64,000 nt of DNA from Catonia carolina (lineage: Eukaryota; Arthropoda; Insecta; Hemiptera; Achilidae). The stretch spans positions 97,881,969-97,945,968 of the forward strand of contig JAQMRL010000003.1 in assembly GCA_035578175.1 (NCBI GenBank), in the 5' to 3' direction. A program made the position numbers and the translations under genes. Of the stretch, positions 35,421 through 45,888 are shown one piece after another. The notes beneath the pieces are model-generated. The model was not told where the DNA came from. It ran no database searches and saw only the letters and a list, made by a program, of their open reading frames with translations. Each line of letters opens with the position of its first letter. Within the stretch, counting starts at the first letter, position 1.

Positions 35421-35670
35421 TGGCGTCCGTATACGAACGCCAAATTACAATCCTCAATATAAATTTATTGTGACAGTTTTTGGATGTAATTTTTTTAAAC
35501 TAAAGTACATTGTTACGGGCAAATATATTTATTTTTTGAGAATTTTATTGTTAATCAGAGAGACATAAAAAATAAATAAATTTTGGTACCGGATGCGAAA
35601 TAGCGGTGTTTTGAATAATTTTATACACCGTACCTTGGAGGGTTTCTCACCCGAGTACTCTAAAATCTGT
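35421..35670 (+). repeat. Left 250-bp inverted repeat of the 35.4-46.8 kb composite
   Basis: Aligns along its whole length, with scattered differences, to the reverse complement of 46495-46755. It starts TGGCGTCCG in a near-palindrome (35421-35441) and includes TTATACACCGTACCTTGGAG near its inner end. Confidence 0.85.
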
Positions 35671-36133
35671 ATATTGTCACAGAGATGTCAATTTCTCATC
35701 TGCTATCAATTTCGCGTCCACCCGTTAAGAAAATAGATAAAACATGTTATAAATAAATTTATTATATTGTTTTAAGAAAAAGCTTAAAACAGTAATGAAA
35801 ACACATTTTTATTAATAATTGAAATACAATTCTTTCAAAAACTTGCATTCACAATCTAATTTACTTATCATTTGAATAATTTTTATCCGGCAAATTTTTG
35901 ATATAACTAATATAATTTAATTAAGTTATTGGTTTAATTTTTTTTTATAGAATTAAAAAAACTCTCTTTTCTGATGGACGATTTTTTTGTGTTGACAAAC
36001 TATCCTGGAAGGAAACCAGTGCGAATAGTAGTGTCAGGATTAAATTATTGTTATGGCTGGCAGTTTTCTTTCTAAACGCGTTGTAAATATAGGACCATTT
36101 TGAAGAGTTGTTCTCCGTCGTTCTGTCGTCTTC

Positions 36134-36477
36134 ATCACGGACTTAGTATGATAGGGACGGAGCGTACGTATCTTAATACACGCAACGAAACTGTGTCCAA
36201 CTCCGGCCACTTGGAGAAAAGAGAAGGTTGTATAAATTTAAAAATCGAGCTAGGGCGCCTCCCACTCCTTACACTCTCGGTCGTGCATTGTATATAGGTG
36301 CTATCTGCATATATAGTATATACCTGCTGCGCGCATCTTATTAAATATAGCTCAGTCTTTGCTTTGGAGTGGGAGTTGGGCCTAGCTCACTTTTCTCTGT
36401 TTCTCTTTTTTCCGTATCCTCTCTTTAGACACAGATTTTTGAATTTACGCTCCGTCCCTATCATACTAAGTCCGTGT
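36134..36477. mobile_element. Palindromic MITE-like element
   Basis: Ends of about 32 bp are exact inverted copies (CACGGACTTAGTATGATAGG). A second, degenerate pair inside (about 36246-36270 and 36365-36390) extends the fold-back. The flanks GTCTTCAT and TCTTCCAT are similar but not identical, so an 8-bp target duplication is only possible. No coding capacity. Confidence 0.7.
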
Positions 36478-36597
36478 CTTCCATACATGAGTCCATCTCA
36501 TGCCGCTTTGGTTTTTTTTAAATTAGGCATAAACCAACCATTAAAGATTCCATGAGCAATATCTTTAGTAATTTGTTTGCGGTATTTGTTTAGTATT

Positions 36598-36905
36598 CAC
36601 CGGGTTGGTCAAGAGGTAAAGTCGTCGCCGCGAGTCAGTTGTTCAATAGCTGATTTTCTGAACCGTAGGTTCCTAGTTCAAATCCTAGAAAAGTTAGTTA
36701 TTTTATACGAATTTGAATACTAAGACAGTGGTTACCGATGTACTTTGATGGTTGGCGTTCAATTAACCATACTCTCTCAAGAATGATAGGCTTGAGTCTG
36801 TACAAGACTACCTCATTTCACGTCATACATATCATTTGGTCATGCCGTTGCTTATTGTTCTGAACTGAGATTGCAATGTACACACATTAGGGATAAAACA
36901 AAAAA
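36598..36905 (+). repeat. SINE family A copy
   Basis: Near full-length copy between the palindromic MITE and the decayed non-LTR element. Confidence 0.82.
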
Positions 36906-37099
36906 ATATTTGTTTAATAGTTTGTCACATTTAGTAATTTGTTAACACGTAATTTCATGATTTTTCAACATTACACCGCCAGACAATCGTCGAATATTTC
37001 CTGATTTCGCTTACGATATGAAAGAAGAATGCGCATTTTGCGTTTTGTCCACTGTCTCTGCAAAATGATTTTAAGCCTTTACTAACCTTTTTAAAAAAA

Positions 37100-37740
37100 A
37101 AGCCTTTGACCTTGTAATTGTTATATTTTTTGCTGATGATACGACAATATCTCTCGAAGATGAAAACTATGTACAAGGTTTAAAGCTAAAGAAGCTTGAA
37201 GCAAGCTTGTAGACCGGATGCAAAAAAAAATAATCTAGTTCTTAACTCGGATAAAACTGTGGCCTAGTGTTTCACTAGTCGTAAAGAAATAAGTAACCAA
37301 AGTAAGAATATATCCATTAATGACAATATGATTATCAATATCTTCTGTAAAAAGCAAGTTACAAAATTTTTTAGGAGTCATGTTAAGTAACCTACTATCC
37401 TTGGACAGGCATATTAAGCAACTTGTCTGCTATAAAATTAAATCCTACTTCTACGCCTTAAAACGCTTAAAATAAGGTATTGAGCGTACCAATTACTGTA
37501 AGTATTTATCAAGTTTACATATTCTCACATTTAAGGGGAGCAGACTGATTTTAATAAAAAAATACTAATTTTTCAATTTTACCAAATATTGATAGGTCAT
37601 TTTCCCCTATTTAAATTGACATATAAAACGTAAATTGGTAGCTTTTCTGTTGAGAAAAAATTATGTTTTTACGTTGGTGGGGTACGTAGTGTTTATTTCG
37701 ATATTTTTTCACGTTTTTCATTCTTGTAAACTGGGATTAA
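37100..37740 (+). pseudogene. Decayed non-LTR reverse transcriptase, left part
   Basis: The plus strand carries FADDTTISLEDEN, NSDKTVA and other reverse transcriptase blocks with many stops and shifts. It is interrupted by the mariner at 37743 and resumes at about 39600. Confidence 0.65.
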
Positions 37741-37742
37741 TA

Positions 37743-37804
37743 GGGCGTTTCAAAATGTTCTTCGGGGTTACGAAAATTCACTACAAAAAACTATTCCACT
37801 TACC
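37743..37804 (+). repeat. Left terminal inverted repeat of the intact mariner
   Basis: About 61 bp, near-identical in inverse to 39014-39075. The TA target duplication is at 37741-37742 and 39076-39077. Confidence 0.9.
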
Positions 37805-37857
37805 TAAATGAAAGTTGTACGTGCAGATGCAGGGATTCAAACAGGTTTTTTTAACAT

Positions 37858-38907
37858 CTATAAATGTTCAATGTGTGCTCCTTTGGTGACACGGCATACG
37901 TCAACACGAAAGTCTAGCTCTTGCCAAACACGCCCTAACATGTCTCTTTCGATAGAGTTGACCGCATTGATTATGCGATCCTTGAGCTCAGCGATATCGT
38001 TCGGCATTGGTGGCTTGAAGACCTTGTCTTTCACATAGCCCCAGAGAAAGAAGTCACATGGCGTGAGGTCTGGTGATCTTGGTGGCCACAGCAAAAGTTG
38101 TTGGTCTTCCTCAGACGCGCGTCCTATCCAGCGTCGAGGCAGTGCTGTGTTAAGGTACCGTCGAACCTCGTTATGAAAATGGGCAGGACAACCGTCTTGC
38201 TGGAAAATGAAGTCATTTAATAGCTGAGGCATAAGCCATAATTGCAACATGTCCAGGTACGTCATGCCGTTTACTGTCGTTTCTGCAAAAAAGAACGGCC
38301 CATACACTGCCTCACGAGAGATCGCGCAAAAAACGTTTACTTTCGGAGAATCCCTAACGTGTTCCACATAAGCGTGTGGGTTTTCACTTCCCCAAACTCG
38401 CACGTTATGACGATTTACTTTGCCGCTGATATGAAACGTAGCTTCATCGCTGAAAATTATCTTCTCTAGAAAACCTTCATCCAATGACACCTTTTGCTGT
38501 AACTCTAAACAAAAATGGAGCCTACGTGTTTTATCTCCATCAGATAGATGCTGCAGTAATTGAAGATGGTACGGTTTGAATAATAAACGTTTACGGAGAA
38601 CTCGCCACACTGTTGTTTTCGGAATTCCTAACTCTCTGCCTGCAGACGCAGTCGATTTTGACGGGCTGCGAATAAAACTTGCACGCACACTGTCAACACT
38701 GGCATCTGAGGTTGATGGACGACCAGTTGATTTCCGCTTGCACAAGCAACCAGTTTCGCTGAATTGTTTGTACCATGCACGAATTGAATTGTCACTTGGT
38801 GGATCCTTATGAAATTTCAACCGAAACGCACGTTGCACAGTAATTACCGACTTTGACGAGTGAAATTCTAAGACACAAAACGACTTCTCGCTTCCCGTGG
38901 CAGCCAT
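37858..38907 (-). CDS. Mariner-superfamily transposase, intact, 349 aa
   Basis: DDE/D transposase that cuts and pastes the element at TA sites in the nucleus. An N-terminal helix-turn-helix region of the DUF4817 type covers residues 1-110 (VQRAFRLKFHKDPPSDNSIR, then KSTGRPS). The catalytic domain has D154 (FSDEATFH), D238 (FQQDGCPAHF) and D285 in PPRSPDLTPCDFFLWG. Forty-six residues separate the second and third Asp, more than in classical DD34D mariners, with an unusual segment SEEDQQLL in between. It opens MAATGSEKSF and ends HIEHL. No stop or frameshift is present, so it may be active. A decayed relative lies at 27420-28110. Confidence 0.92.
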   Translation of the reverse strand: MAATGSEKSFCVLEFHSSKSVITVQRAFRLKFHKDPPSDNSIRAWYKQFSETGCLCKRKSTGRPSTSDASVDSVRASFIRSPSKSTASAGRELGIPKTTVWRVLRKRLLFKPYHLQLLQHLSDGDKTRRLHFCLELQQKVSLDEGFLEKIIFSDEATFHISGKVNRHNVRVWGSENPHAYVEHVRDSPKVNVFCAISREAVYGPFFFAETTVNGMTYLDMLQLWLMPQLLNDFIFQQDGCPAHFHNEVRRYLNTALPRRWIGRASEEDQQLLLWPPRSPDLTPCDFFLWGYVKDKVFKPPMPNDIAELKDRIINAVNSIERDMLGRVWQELDFRVDVCRVTKGAHIEHL

Positions 38908-39013
38908 TTTCTCTACTGTCTACACCTAGCGGGCAGACGGTCAACTAACTGCCCAGTACCCGTGGGAAAAAACTATTTGAATTGCTCTTTCGTACAGTAC
39001 TTGTTTCATTCTT

Positions 39014-39075
39014 GTAAGTGGAATAGTTTTTTTGTAATGAATTTTCGTAACCCCGAAGAACATTTTGAAACGCCC
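39014..39075 (-). repeat. Right terminal inverted repeat of the intact mariner
   Basis: About 62 bp, partner of 37743-37804, with one substitution and one indel between the arms. Confidence 0.9.
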
Positions 39076-39079
39076 TATA

Positions 39080-40060
39080 TAATCACGTTACTGCTCTAAC
39101 ATTATGGAGATTGTGTTCACAAAATAAACAATAATTTCTAGAACGCGTAGGAATCAGCTGTAAAGCAAGATAAATATTGGGGTGTGTTTTTGTTTGGAAG
39201 TTAATGCCAATTGGCAATAGGTGTTTCTGTTGCGGTATATGCTTTTACTAACCGGATTTTCCGCATATTGTATTTTTTGACTATAGGTACACTTATTTCA
39301 GGAACCATCCCACATAGGAGTGTCAAATTTCGTACACTACATTTTAGTACTAACGTGTTTATTTACTCTAGAGTTAATTCAAAAATTTTGGAGTTTTTAT
39401 TTTTTGGGTGTCTTTATTATGAAAAAATATAGGCTATATTTAAACATTTTTTGAGAACAGAAATCATTTTTAGATTGGATAAAGATGAATGAAAAAGCTC
39501 TGGTACAAATTTGTTAAACGGTACTGCAGATAGGTGTGCCAAAGCTCAGTTTTGAAGCTTTGACGGTTCCTACAAAAAATCTACCCAAAGTAGTATTGCA
39601 GGTATAGGTATAATGAAAATGGTCTGCCCCCCTTAAAATACAACGTTACATCGTGGGGATCTCCAAGTAAAACAGGTTTGTTGCCTTCAGGATGCAGAAA
39701 CGGGCTGTTAGGGCCATTTTAGGAGCTAAAGACGTGATTCTTATAACCGTTTTGTAAAAAACTGAGTGTACTAATGTTCAAGTGCATTTACATTCATCAT
39801 GAGAGTGCATTATTTCTGAAGAAGAATGAGCATTTATTCTTGAAAAATAAAGATATCCATTCATATCCGATCAGACACAAAAATTATATTAGAATTGTCC
39901 AACACAGAACTTACCAGATACGAAAAAGCACCATTTTATGCCGCTGTCAAAATTTATAAAAACCTACCGAATCATTTGAAAGATGTTTCGTTACACAGTT
40001 TTAAAATTAAACTCAAACAGTTCATTTTTAGAAAAACAATTATGTAGTACCTATTCAAAA
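39080..40060 (+). pseudogene. Decayed non-LTR retrotransposon, 3' part
   Basis: Continues the element split by the mariner. YNVTSWGSPSKTG near 39640, then SVLMFKCIYIHHESALFLKK and HSYPIRHKNYIRIVQHRTYQ around 39770-39930, the usual C-terminal motif of CR1/jockey-type ORF2. 39080-39600 holds nothing else I recognise. Confidence 0.6.
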
Positions 40061-40236
40061 ACGTTTTTTTGAATTAATATCCCCAGAAATCACCGTATTA
40101 ACCCATGTAATGCGCGCCCCCGTGTAATGTGCGCACTTTGTTTTTGAAAATATTTTTATTGAAAAATAAAAAATAAGAGATAAAAATGATTGAAAATATA
40201 AGAAGGTGAAAAAATAACTAAAGACTTAGGTACCGA

Positions 40237-40518
40237 AATTTTTAGCAGCACATTTGAAACACTTTTTATTGTAAATTAAATACACTGACAGATTACTGTT
40301 ATTTTACTTACACTTACTGAAAATTAATAACTGCCATTCCATATCGTCTTCTGCGCCGTCCATAGCATAAGAAATGCAATTTTTAGCAGCACATTTGAAA
40401 CACTTTTTATTGTAAATTAAATACACTGACAGATTACTGTTATTTTACTTACACTTACTGAAAACTAATAACTGCCATTCCATATCGTCTTCTGCGCCGT
40501 CCATAGCATAAGAGATGC
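40237..40518 (+). repeat. 141-bp tandem duplication
   Basis: Two almost identical 141-bp copies, 40237-40377 and 40378-40518, just before the minisatellite. Confidence 0.85.
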
Positions 40519-40564
40519 AGCATTTTTTAAAACTCATCCTCACAAAGTGTTCTGGAATTTCACC

Positions 40565-41160
40565 ACGATTCATTTGTCTTCCTCCTTCTCCTTTCTGCCT
40601 ACCTCCTTCACCGCAGTTTATTTATTTTCCCCCCTCTCCTTTCTATCTTTCTCCTTCACCGCGGTTTATTTCTCATCCACTTCTCTTTTCTGCCTTCCTC
40701 CTTCACCACGGTTTATTTGTCTTCTCCTTCTCCGTTCTGTCTTCTCCTTCACCGCGGGTTATTTGTCTTCCTCCCTGTCCTTTCTGTCTTCCTTCTTCAC
40801 CGCGCTTTAGTTGTCTTCCTCCTCCTCCTTTCTGTCTTCCTCCTTCACCGCAGTTTATTTCTCTTCCGTCCGCTTCTTTCTGCCTTTCTCCTTCACGCGG
40901 TTTATTTGTCTTCCTCCTTCTCCTTTCTGACTTCCTCCTTCACCGCAGTTTATTTCTCTTCCTCCCTCTTCTTTCTGCCTTCCTCCTTCACGTGGTTTAT
41001 TTGTCTTCCTCTATCTCCTTTCTGTCTTCTTCCTTCACCGCGGTTCACCGCGGTTTATTTGTCTTCTCCTTCTCCTCTCTGTCTTCTCCTTCAAAGTGGT
41101 TTATTTGTCTTCCCTTCTCCTTTCAGTCTTCATCCTTCACCATAGTTTATTTGTCTTCCT
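40565..41160 (+). repeat. 48-bp minisatellite, left block
   Basis: About twelve imperfect units of roughly 48 bp built on CTCCTTCACCGCGGTTTATT and GTCTTCCTCC/CTCCTTTCTG. Because 48 is a multiple of three, long frames read through it by chance. Confidence 0.88.
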
Positions 41161-41169
41161 CTTACGCTA

Positions 41170-41520
41170 CCCTTACGTTGTGGACGCTTACGCTATCTAT
41201 CGGATTTCATTGGAACTAACTTATACATAGATGTGGACGCTTACGCTATCTATAGGATTTCATTAGAATTAACTTATACATAGATGTGGACGCTAACGCT
41301 ATCTATCGGATTTCATGGGAACTAACTTTTAAATAGGTGTAGACGCATACGCTATCTATCGGATTTCATTGGAACTTAATTTTAAATAGGGTTGGACGCT
41401 CACGCTATCTATCGGATTTCATTGGAATTAACTTATACACAGGTGTGGACGCTTACACTATCTATCGGACTTAATTGGAACTAACTTTTGAATAGGTGTG
41501 GAAGCGTAGCATACACTAAG
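41170..41520 (+). repeat. 54-bp minisatellite
   Basis: Six to seven units of 53-54 bp with core GTGGACGCTTACGCTATCTA. An inverted partial unit follows at 41535-41600, so the array ends in a fold-back. Confidence 0.85.
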
Positions 41521-41948
41521 CTAGTTTCGATCAATTCCGGTAGATAGCGGGAGCATCCACACCTATTTAAAAGTTAGTTCCAATGAAATCCAATACATAT
41601 CCGAATCCGTGTTGAAGATTTGATGAAGGCGATACCTTGGGGGTCACCAACCGATCGCTCGTAGAAATTGTAAGGAGCGGGATACTTCAGAGAAAATTTT
41701 AAACGAAGAAAGTGTGTGTAAATTTTAATTTAAATAAATGGCGGCTCTTTTAAATGTGAGTGTAGTGTATATGTGCGGCCTTTTTTTACGGCTCTTTAAA
41801 TTTTTAATGTGTCGGTGGCCTTTTTTTTGTACGGCTCTTTTAAATGTTATTATGTACGGCCTTTTTTTTTTTTGTATTTATAATGTGGGATTCAGTTTCA
41901 GTGAAGGGCGGACTACAAAGAAGAAGAGGTCAGTAGGGCTATCTGTGA

Positions 41949-43166
41949 TTAAACGTAGCCGTGGAATGGCAGGTTCCGTAGTACTTCCGGCGGATGCGGC
42001 GTAGCATAGATGGAATTAATGCTGGGAAATGGAGAATCCTTTCCCACGTCGTGTAGCTTCCGAGAGGTGTTGTGGATGAAGTCCTCAATCGAGGGCAGAA
42101 GAAGGTGCTCCTGAACAATAGAATTGGGGATGAGGTAGTGGAAGTTTGAAATAGCTCGAAGGATCCTATTATGTAGAGCGCAAAAATTGCTCTTGTTAGA
42201 CGGGGACAGCAATGGCCACCAAACGGGTGAGCCATACAACAGAAACGACCGAATGACGGCTGTGTAGATCAGGAGTCTGATAGATTTGTTCAGGCAAGTA
42301 GAACGTAGAAGAGGAGCCAGGATGAAGAAGAGGACCCTACCCTGGCGTACCCTATCTTTCGCGAATTTGGTGAAAGTGAGACACCTATCCAGCGTCACCC
42401 CTAAGTATCTCACACTAGAGGCCCACTCCAGTCGATGTCCTGATATCTCCAGTTGAGTAGGCATCTTCCTTCTTCTGGTGAAGCAGATAGCCTCACACTT
42501 CGTGGGGTTAAGGGATAACTTCCACCTGTCGCACCATTCCACAAGGAGCTGTATTTGACGTTGAAGCCTGTTAACGTTGAATGGGAGACTGGGGCTGGAC
42601 CTGTACAAGATTATGTCGTCGGCGTAGACACCAGCGCGGATACCGGGCTCAAGTGGAAAATCATTTGAGTAGACGAGGTAAAGGATCGGTCCAAGAACCG
42701 ATCCTTGGGGAACTCCTGCCGAGACGGGTTTTACACTAGAAGCGGTATCACGGAGCCCAGGGTAATTCGGAGAGACAAAGAATTGCCTTCCGGTCAAATA
42801 CGAGTGCAGTAGACGCACCATTGGGGGAGGAAAAATAAGCGAAAGCTTATATAGGAGACCCAGGTGCCAGACACGATCGAATGCTGCCCGAAAGTCGAGA
42901 AGTACCGCCGTCGTCTGGCGCCTGGCATTCCAAGAATCCAAGATGTCAGTGACAACACGAAGGAGCTGAAGAGTGGTCGAATGCCCCCGCCGAAAGCCAA
43001 ACTGCTCCGGACGGAGGACAGGGTCTATAACTGTTTGAAGCCGCGATAGCAGGAGTCGTTCAAACAGTTTCGAGAACAATGGCAGAAGAGAAATTGGGCG
43101 GTAGCTGGCCGGATCAGAAGGTGGTTTGAAAGGCTTCAGAACACTATGATCTTGGAAGTTTTCCAA
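41949..43166 (-). pseudogene. Jockey-like ORF2, reverse transcriptase part (out of frame)
   Basis: Continues the endonuclease frame after a one-base loss (or two-base gain) near 43140. Motifs: LKPFKPPSDPASYRPISLLP, FGFRRGHST, LLDFRAAFDRVWH, GVPQGSVLGPILYLVY, then the catalytic YADDIILY, and the thumb RYLGVTLD. The domain is otherwise intact to its stop at 41949, so the copy is young. Confidence 0.87.
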
Positions 43167-44617
43167 TAAGAAGGGAAATGCTGCAGAGAAAGCACTGCAT
43201 TGAAAATCTGGAGAAGGTGCGCTTTAATCCTAGGAGGAGAATTAAATAACACCCTCCCAGTGATATCATCCGGACCAGGGGCTTTCCTTGGATTGAGGCA
43301 GCGTATCACATCAGACAAATCGTCTTCAGTGAACGGTGCTAGATGAAGGGGCGTCGGGTCAGAAAGAGTAGTGTTGACCATATCATCAACAAATTGTTCG
43401 TGCGCTGGGTCGGAAGGAGTGGTATTCGGTGTGAAGTGGGATTCGAAGTGCGAGGCGAATCTCTCCGCAATCTCACCCGCTGAAAAGATGAGTCCTCCAG
43501 GTGAATTCAGCGGGTGGTGAGACCGCTGCTTTCCCAGAAGGCGTCGTGTAGTGTTCCATGGAGAACCAGAATCTTGAACGGAGGTCAGGTACTCCTCCCA
43601 TCCTCGACGACGATGCTGAGTCAAAAGGAAGCGGCACCTCGCTACAGCTCTGTTAAATAGAGTGCGATGGCGCGGGTCCCGAGTAAGTTGCCATAGCCGA
43701 CGGCTACGCCGCCGATCGGCTATAGCGTTTCGTACTTCAGGAGGGAGGCCGGAGCGTGTGGTCGGAGGGGCAGTGCGAGTTGAGACTCGGAGGCTATGCT
43801 GAATAGTCGTCGAGAGATTGGCTGCGTGAAAATCCAATTGGGCAGTAGAGACTATTGTTGGCGGTTGAGGGGGTAGGGCACGATCTAGATCGGAATGAAA
43901 ATCCTTCCAGGAGGTTTTAGTGATAGAAGGGGGACGAAAAGGTCGGAGAGTCGGGGGAAAAAACGTAAAAAGGACAGGAAGGTGATCCGAATCTAGATCA
44001 TTGATAACGAGCGTGTCCGGGAGGAGAGGCAATGAAACAGAAATTCCATAGTCAAGAATGTTAGAGGAATGACCAGGAACTGGGGAAATCCGGGTGGGAG
44101 AGTTAGGAACGTGCAAGGAGAAAGGGAGATCAGATTGATTAAGAAACCTTAGGAGCGTAGTACCGGCCCTATTAGTACTACGACATCCCAAATCGAGGTG
44201 CTTCGTATTCCAGTCACCGCCAACAAACAAAGGATGTTGAAGGCCGAATAAAGACGCAAGGGCAGTGGGGTGATAATCACTATTAGCAGGAGGCCTATAC
44301 AGTGAAACAAAAGTAACTGGGATTGAATTAAAAGGGATGATAACTGCAAGAGACTCAAGGAGGGGTATCGGAGGATACTGTAGCAGATGATGCACATGGC
44401 GTCGATGGACCAGTATAGCGACACCGCCACCAGCGACAGCCGCTATACGGTCAGACCTATAGACGATGTAGGGGGCAAGCTTGAAAGCACCGGTGGGAAC
44501 AAGATGAGTCTCTTGTAAGAGTGCTACATCCACGTCGTAATCCTCTAGGAAGCGCCGAAGATCGTTTTTCCGCCGGGCGATGCCTGCGCAATTCCACGTA
44601 ACTACCGTGAACGGCAT
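43136..44617 (-). CDS. Jockey-like ORF2, endonuclease part (frameshifted)
   Basis: The ATG at 44617-44615 overlaps the ORF1 stop as TAATG. It encodes an APE-type endonuclease (VVTWNCAGIARRKNDLRR, LLQETHL, GGDWNTKH, DSDHLPVLF) and the linker to the reverse transcriptase. The frame ends at WKTSKIIVF and a TGA at 43136, where the reverse transcriptase should continue. The open frame extends upstream to 44713, but the M at 44617 is the sensible start. Confidence 0.85.
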   Translation of the reverse strand: MPFTVVTWNCAGIARRKNDLRRFLEDYDVDVALLQETHLVPTGAFKLAPYIVYRSDRIAAVAGGGVAILVHRRHVHHLLQYPPIPLLESLAVIIPFNSIPVTFVSLYRPPANSDYHPTALASLFGLQHPLFVGGDWNTKHLDLGCRSTNRAGTTLLRFLNQSDLPFSLHVPNSPTRISPVPGHSSNILDYGISVSLPLLPDTLVINDLDSDHLPVLFTFFPPTLRPFRPPSITKTSWKDFHSDLDRALPPQPPTIVSTAQLDFHAANLSTTIQHSLRVSTRTAPPTTRSGLPPEVRNAIADRRRSRRLWQLTRDPRHRTLFNRAVARCRFLLTQHRRRGWEEYLTSVQDSGSPWNTTRRLLGKQRSHHPLNSPGGLIFSAGEIAERFASHFESHFTPNTTPSDPAHEQFVDDMVNTTLSDPTPLHLAPFTEDDLSDVIRCLNPRKAPGPDDITGRVLFNSPPRIKAHLLQIFNAVLSLQHFPSYWKTSKIIVF

Positions 44618-45888
44618 TACACCAGAAGTGCGGGAAGGCTTGAAATTACAGTGGCGATTACATCCTGTATCGAAGTGGCGCTGGACAGTTTCTGTAACGT
44701 CGAAATCGCCCAAGTAATGAATTTGGTCGACGTTAACAGGTCGATCAGAGGAGTGGCACTAGGTGCTGAGGCGATCGGTTGTGAGGCCGGTGTTGGAAGA
44801 GGGGGGAACTCAGAAGCACTAAAGTTGTACACCGGTTTGGACGGTGTCAGAATAAAGGGCTGTGCCTGCGGGATAGAGTTGTTCTTTTTAAAGGGAGCAC
44901 GCTGGGTAGTGCTCTTTGTAATGGTTCTTTTGTAAGTTTTTTGAACCGGGGGCGTGCGTGCCGCTTCTGAGTCGGGGGACGCGACGGAGTCGGACGCCGT
45001 CTTCGATGGTGCAGCCGAAGCCGATGGAGTTGGCTGGGGGGCCTGATGTTTTTCCCTGCGCACCGCTAAAAGTTTCTTGTGCGCAGGGCACCCCCTATAA
45101 TTTGCTGGGTGGGCACCTCTGCAGTTGCAGCAGACAGGGCTCTCGTCCTGTTGCTTGCTGCAAATCTTGGCATCATGTTCCCCGCCGCACTTGACACAGC
45201 GAGGAGCATGGCAACAGTTCACAGAGGCGTGGCCGTATCGCTGGCAGTTGTAGCACTGCGGCAACCCGGGTCGAGGCTTGAAGGGGGCCACAGTGACGGC
45301 CACGTGAAACAAATTATCAATTTTATACACCTCTGAGATGTTATGGGTCTTCTGTAATTTGACAAGAAACACGTTGAGGTGGTGCCCACCCCTGCCTTTT
45401 ATCGGCTGCACGTGGTTGACCTTGAACCCCGCGGCTTCAAGGGCATCCTTTACATCGGCGGGGTCGTGAGAATAGTGAAGGCCTTTAATTGCGACCTTCA
45501 CTTCATCTGGTTCGGCGGAGTGGTACGTATGAAAATACACGCCGTTCGCGATAAAGAGCTTGCGAACGGCGTGAAAATCCTCCGCCGACTTGGCATATAG
45601 CATGTACGTCGACCCCTTAGAGGTCACCGATACTTTGTTGACAACCGCCTTCCCGACGAGGCGGGACAACTGGGCCCAGTTGCCAGGGGCCTTGAATACG
45701 AGAGGCGGGATTCGCGACCTGTTTACAGACGCCGGCGCAGATGAAGGAGCCTGGTCCATGTTGTTTTCAGGAGCGGTTTCTGGAGCGGTGTCATTAGACG
45801 CTGTCGCAACAAAATCGTCGGACGAGTCCTCAAATAGCACAGGAAGACCCTCCTTCCTACGCTTCCTTTTCGGGAAGCTGTCTTCCAT
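44617..45888 (-). CDS. Jockey-like ORF1, gag-like RNA-binding protein, 423 aa
   Basis: Retrotransposon nucleic-acid-binding protein that coats the element RNA. The N-terminus is acidic/basic with a KRKRRK cluster. A PRE_C2HC-type region (KGLHYSHDPADVKDALEAAG) comes before three zinc knuckles (CYNCQRYGHASVNC, CVKCGGEHDAKIC, CCNCRGAHPANYRGC). The tail is rich in Pro/Ser/Ala. The frame is intact from ATG 45888 to TAA 44617-44619, and the stop overlaps the ORF2 start. Confidence 0.88.
   Translation of the reverse strand: MEDSFPKRKRRKEGLPVLFEDSSDDFVATASNDTAPETAPENNMDQAPSSAPASVNRSRIPPLVFKAPGNWAQLSRLVGKAVVNKVSVTSKGSTYMLYAKSAEDFHAVRKLFIANGVYFHTYHSAEPDEVKVAIKGLHYSHDPADVKDALEAAGFKVNHVQPIKGRGGHHLNVFLVKLQKTHNISEVYKIDNLFHVAVTVAPFKPRPGLPQCYNCQRYGHASVNCCHAPRCVKCGGEHDAKICSKQQDESPVCCNCRGAHPANYRGCPAHKKLLAVRREKHQAPQPTPSASAAPSKTASDSVASPDSEAARTPPVQKTYKRTITKSTTQRAPFKKNNSIPQAQPFILTPSKPVYNFSASEFPPLPTPASQPIASAPSATPLIDLLTSTKFITWAISTLQKLSSATSIQDVIATVISSLPALLV

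Larger units (their letters stand above)
37743..39075 (-). mobile_element. Apparently intact mariner-superfamily transposon
   Basis: A 1333-bp element flanked by TA on both sides. Its terminal inverted repeats of about 61-62 bp start GGGCGTTTCAAAATGTTCTT at both ends and differ by one substitution and one base in an A-run. It contains one uninterrupted transposase gene. It is inserted into a decayed non-LTR retrotransposon whose reverse-transcriptase remnants continue on both sides. Confidence 0.92.

Noticed and set aside
40515..41219. Long plus-strand frame (234 codons) and two overlapping ones, Pro/Ser/Phe-rich
   Set aside because: They follow the 48-bp minisatellite, whose period is a multiple of three, so several frames stay open by chance. 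The inverted block at 46125-46475 shows the same effect.
40565..41520. Regular repeats resembling a CRISPR array
   Set aside because: Units are contiguous and imperfect with no unique spacers, and the DNA is eukaryotic; these are minisatellites.
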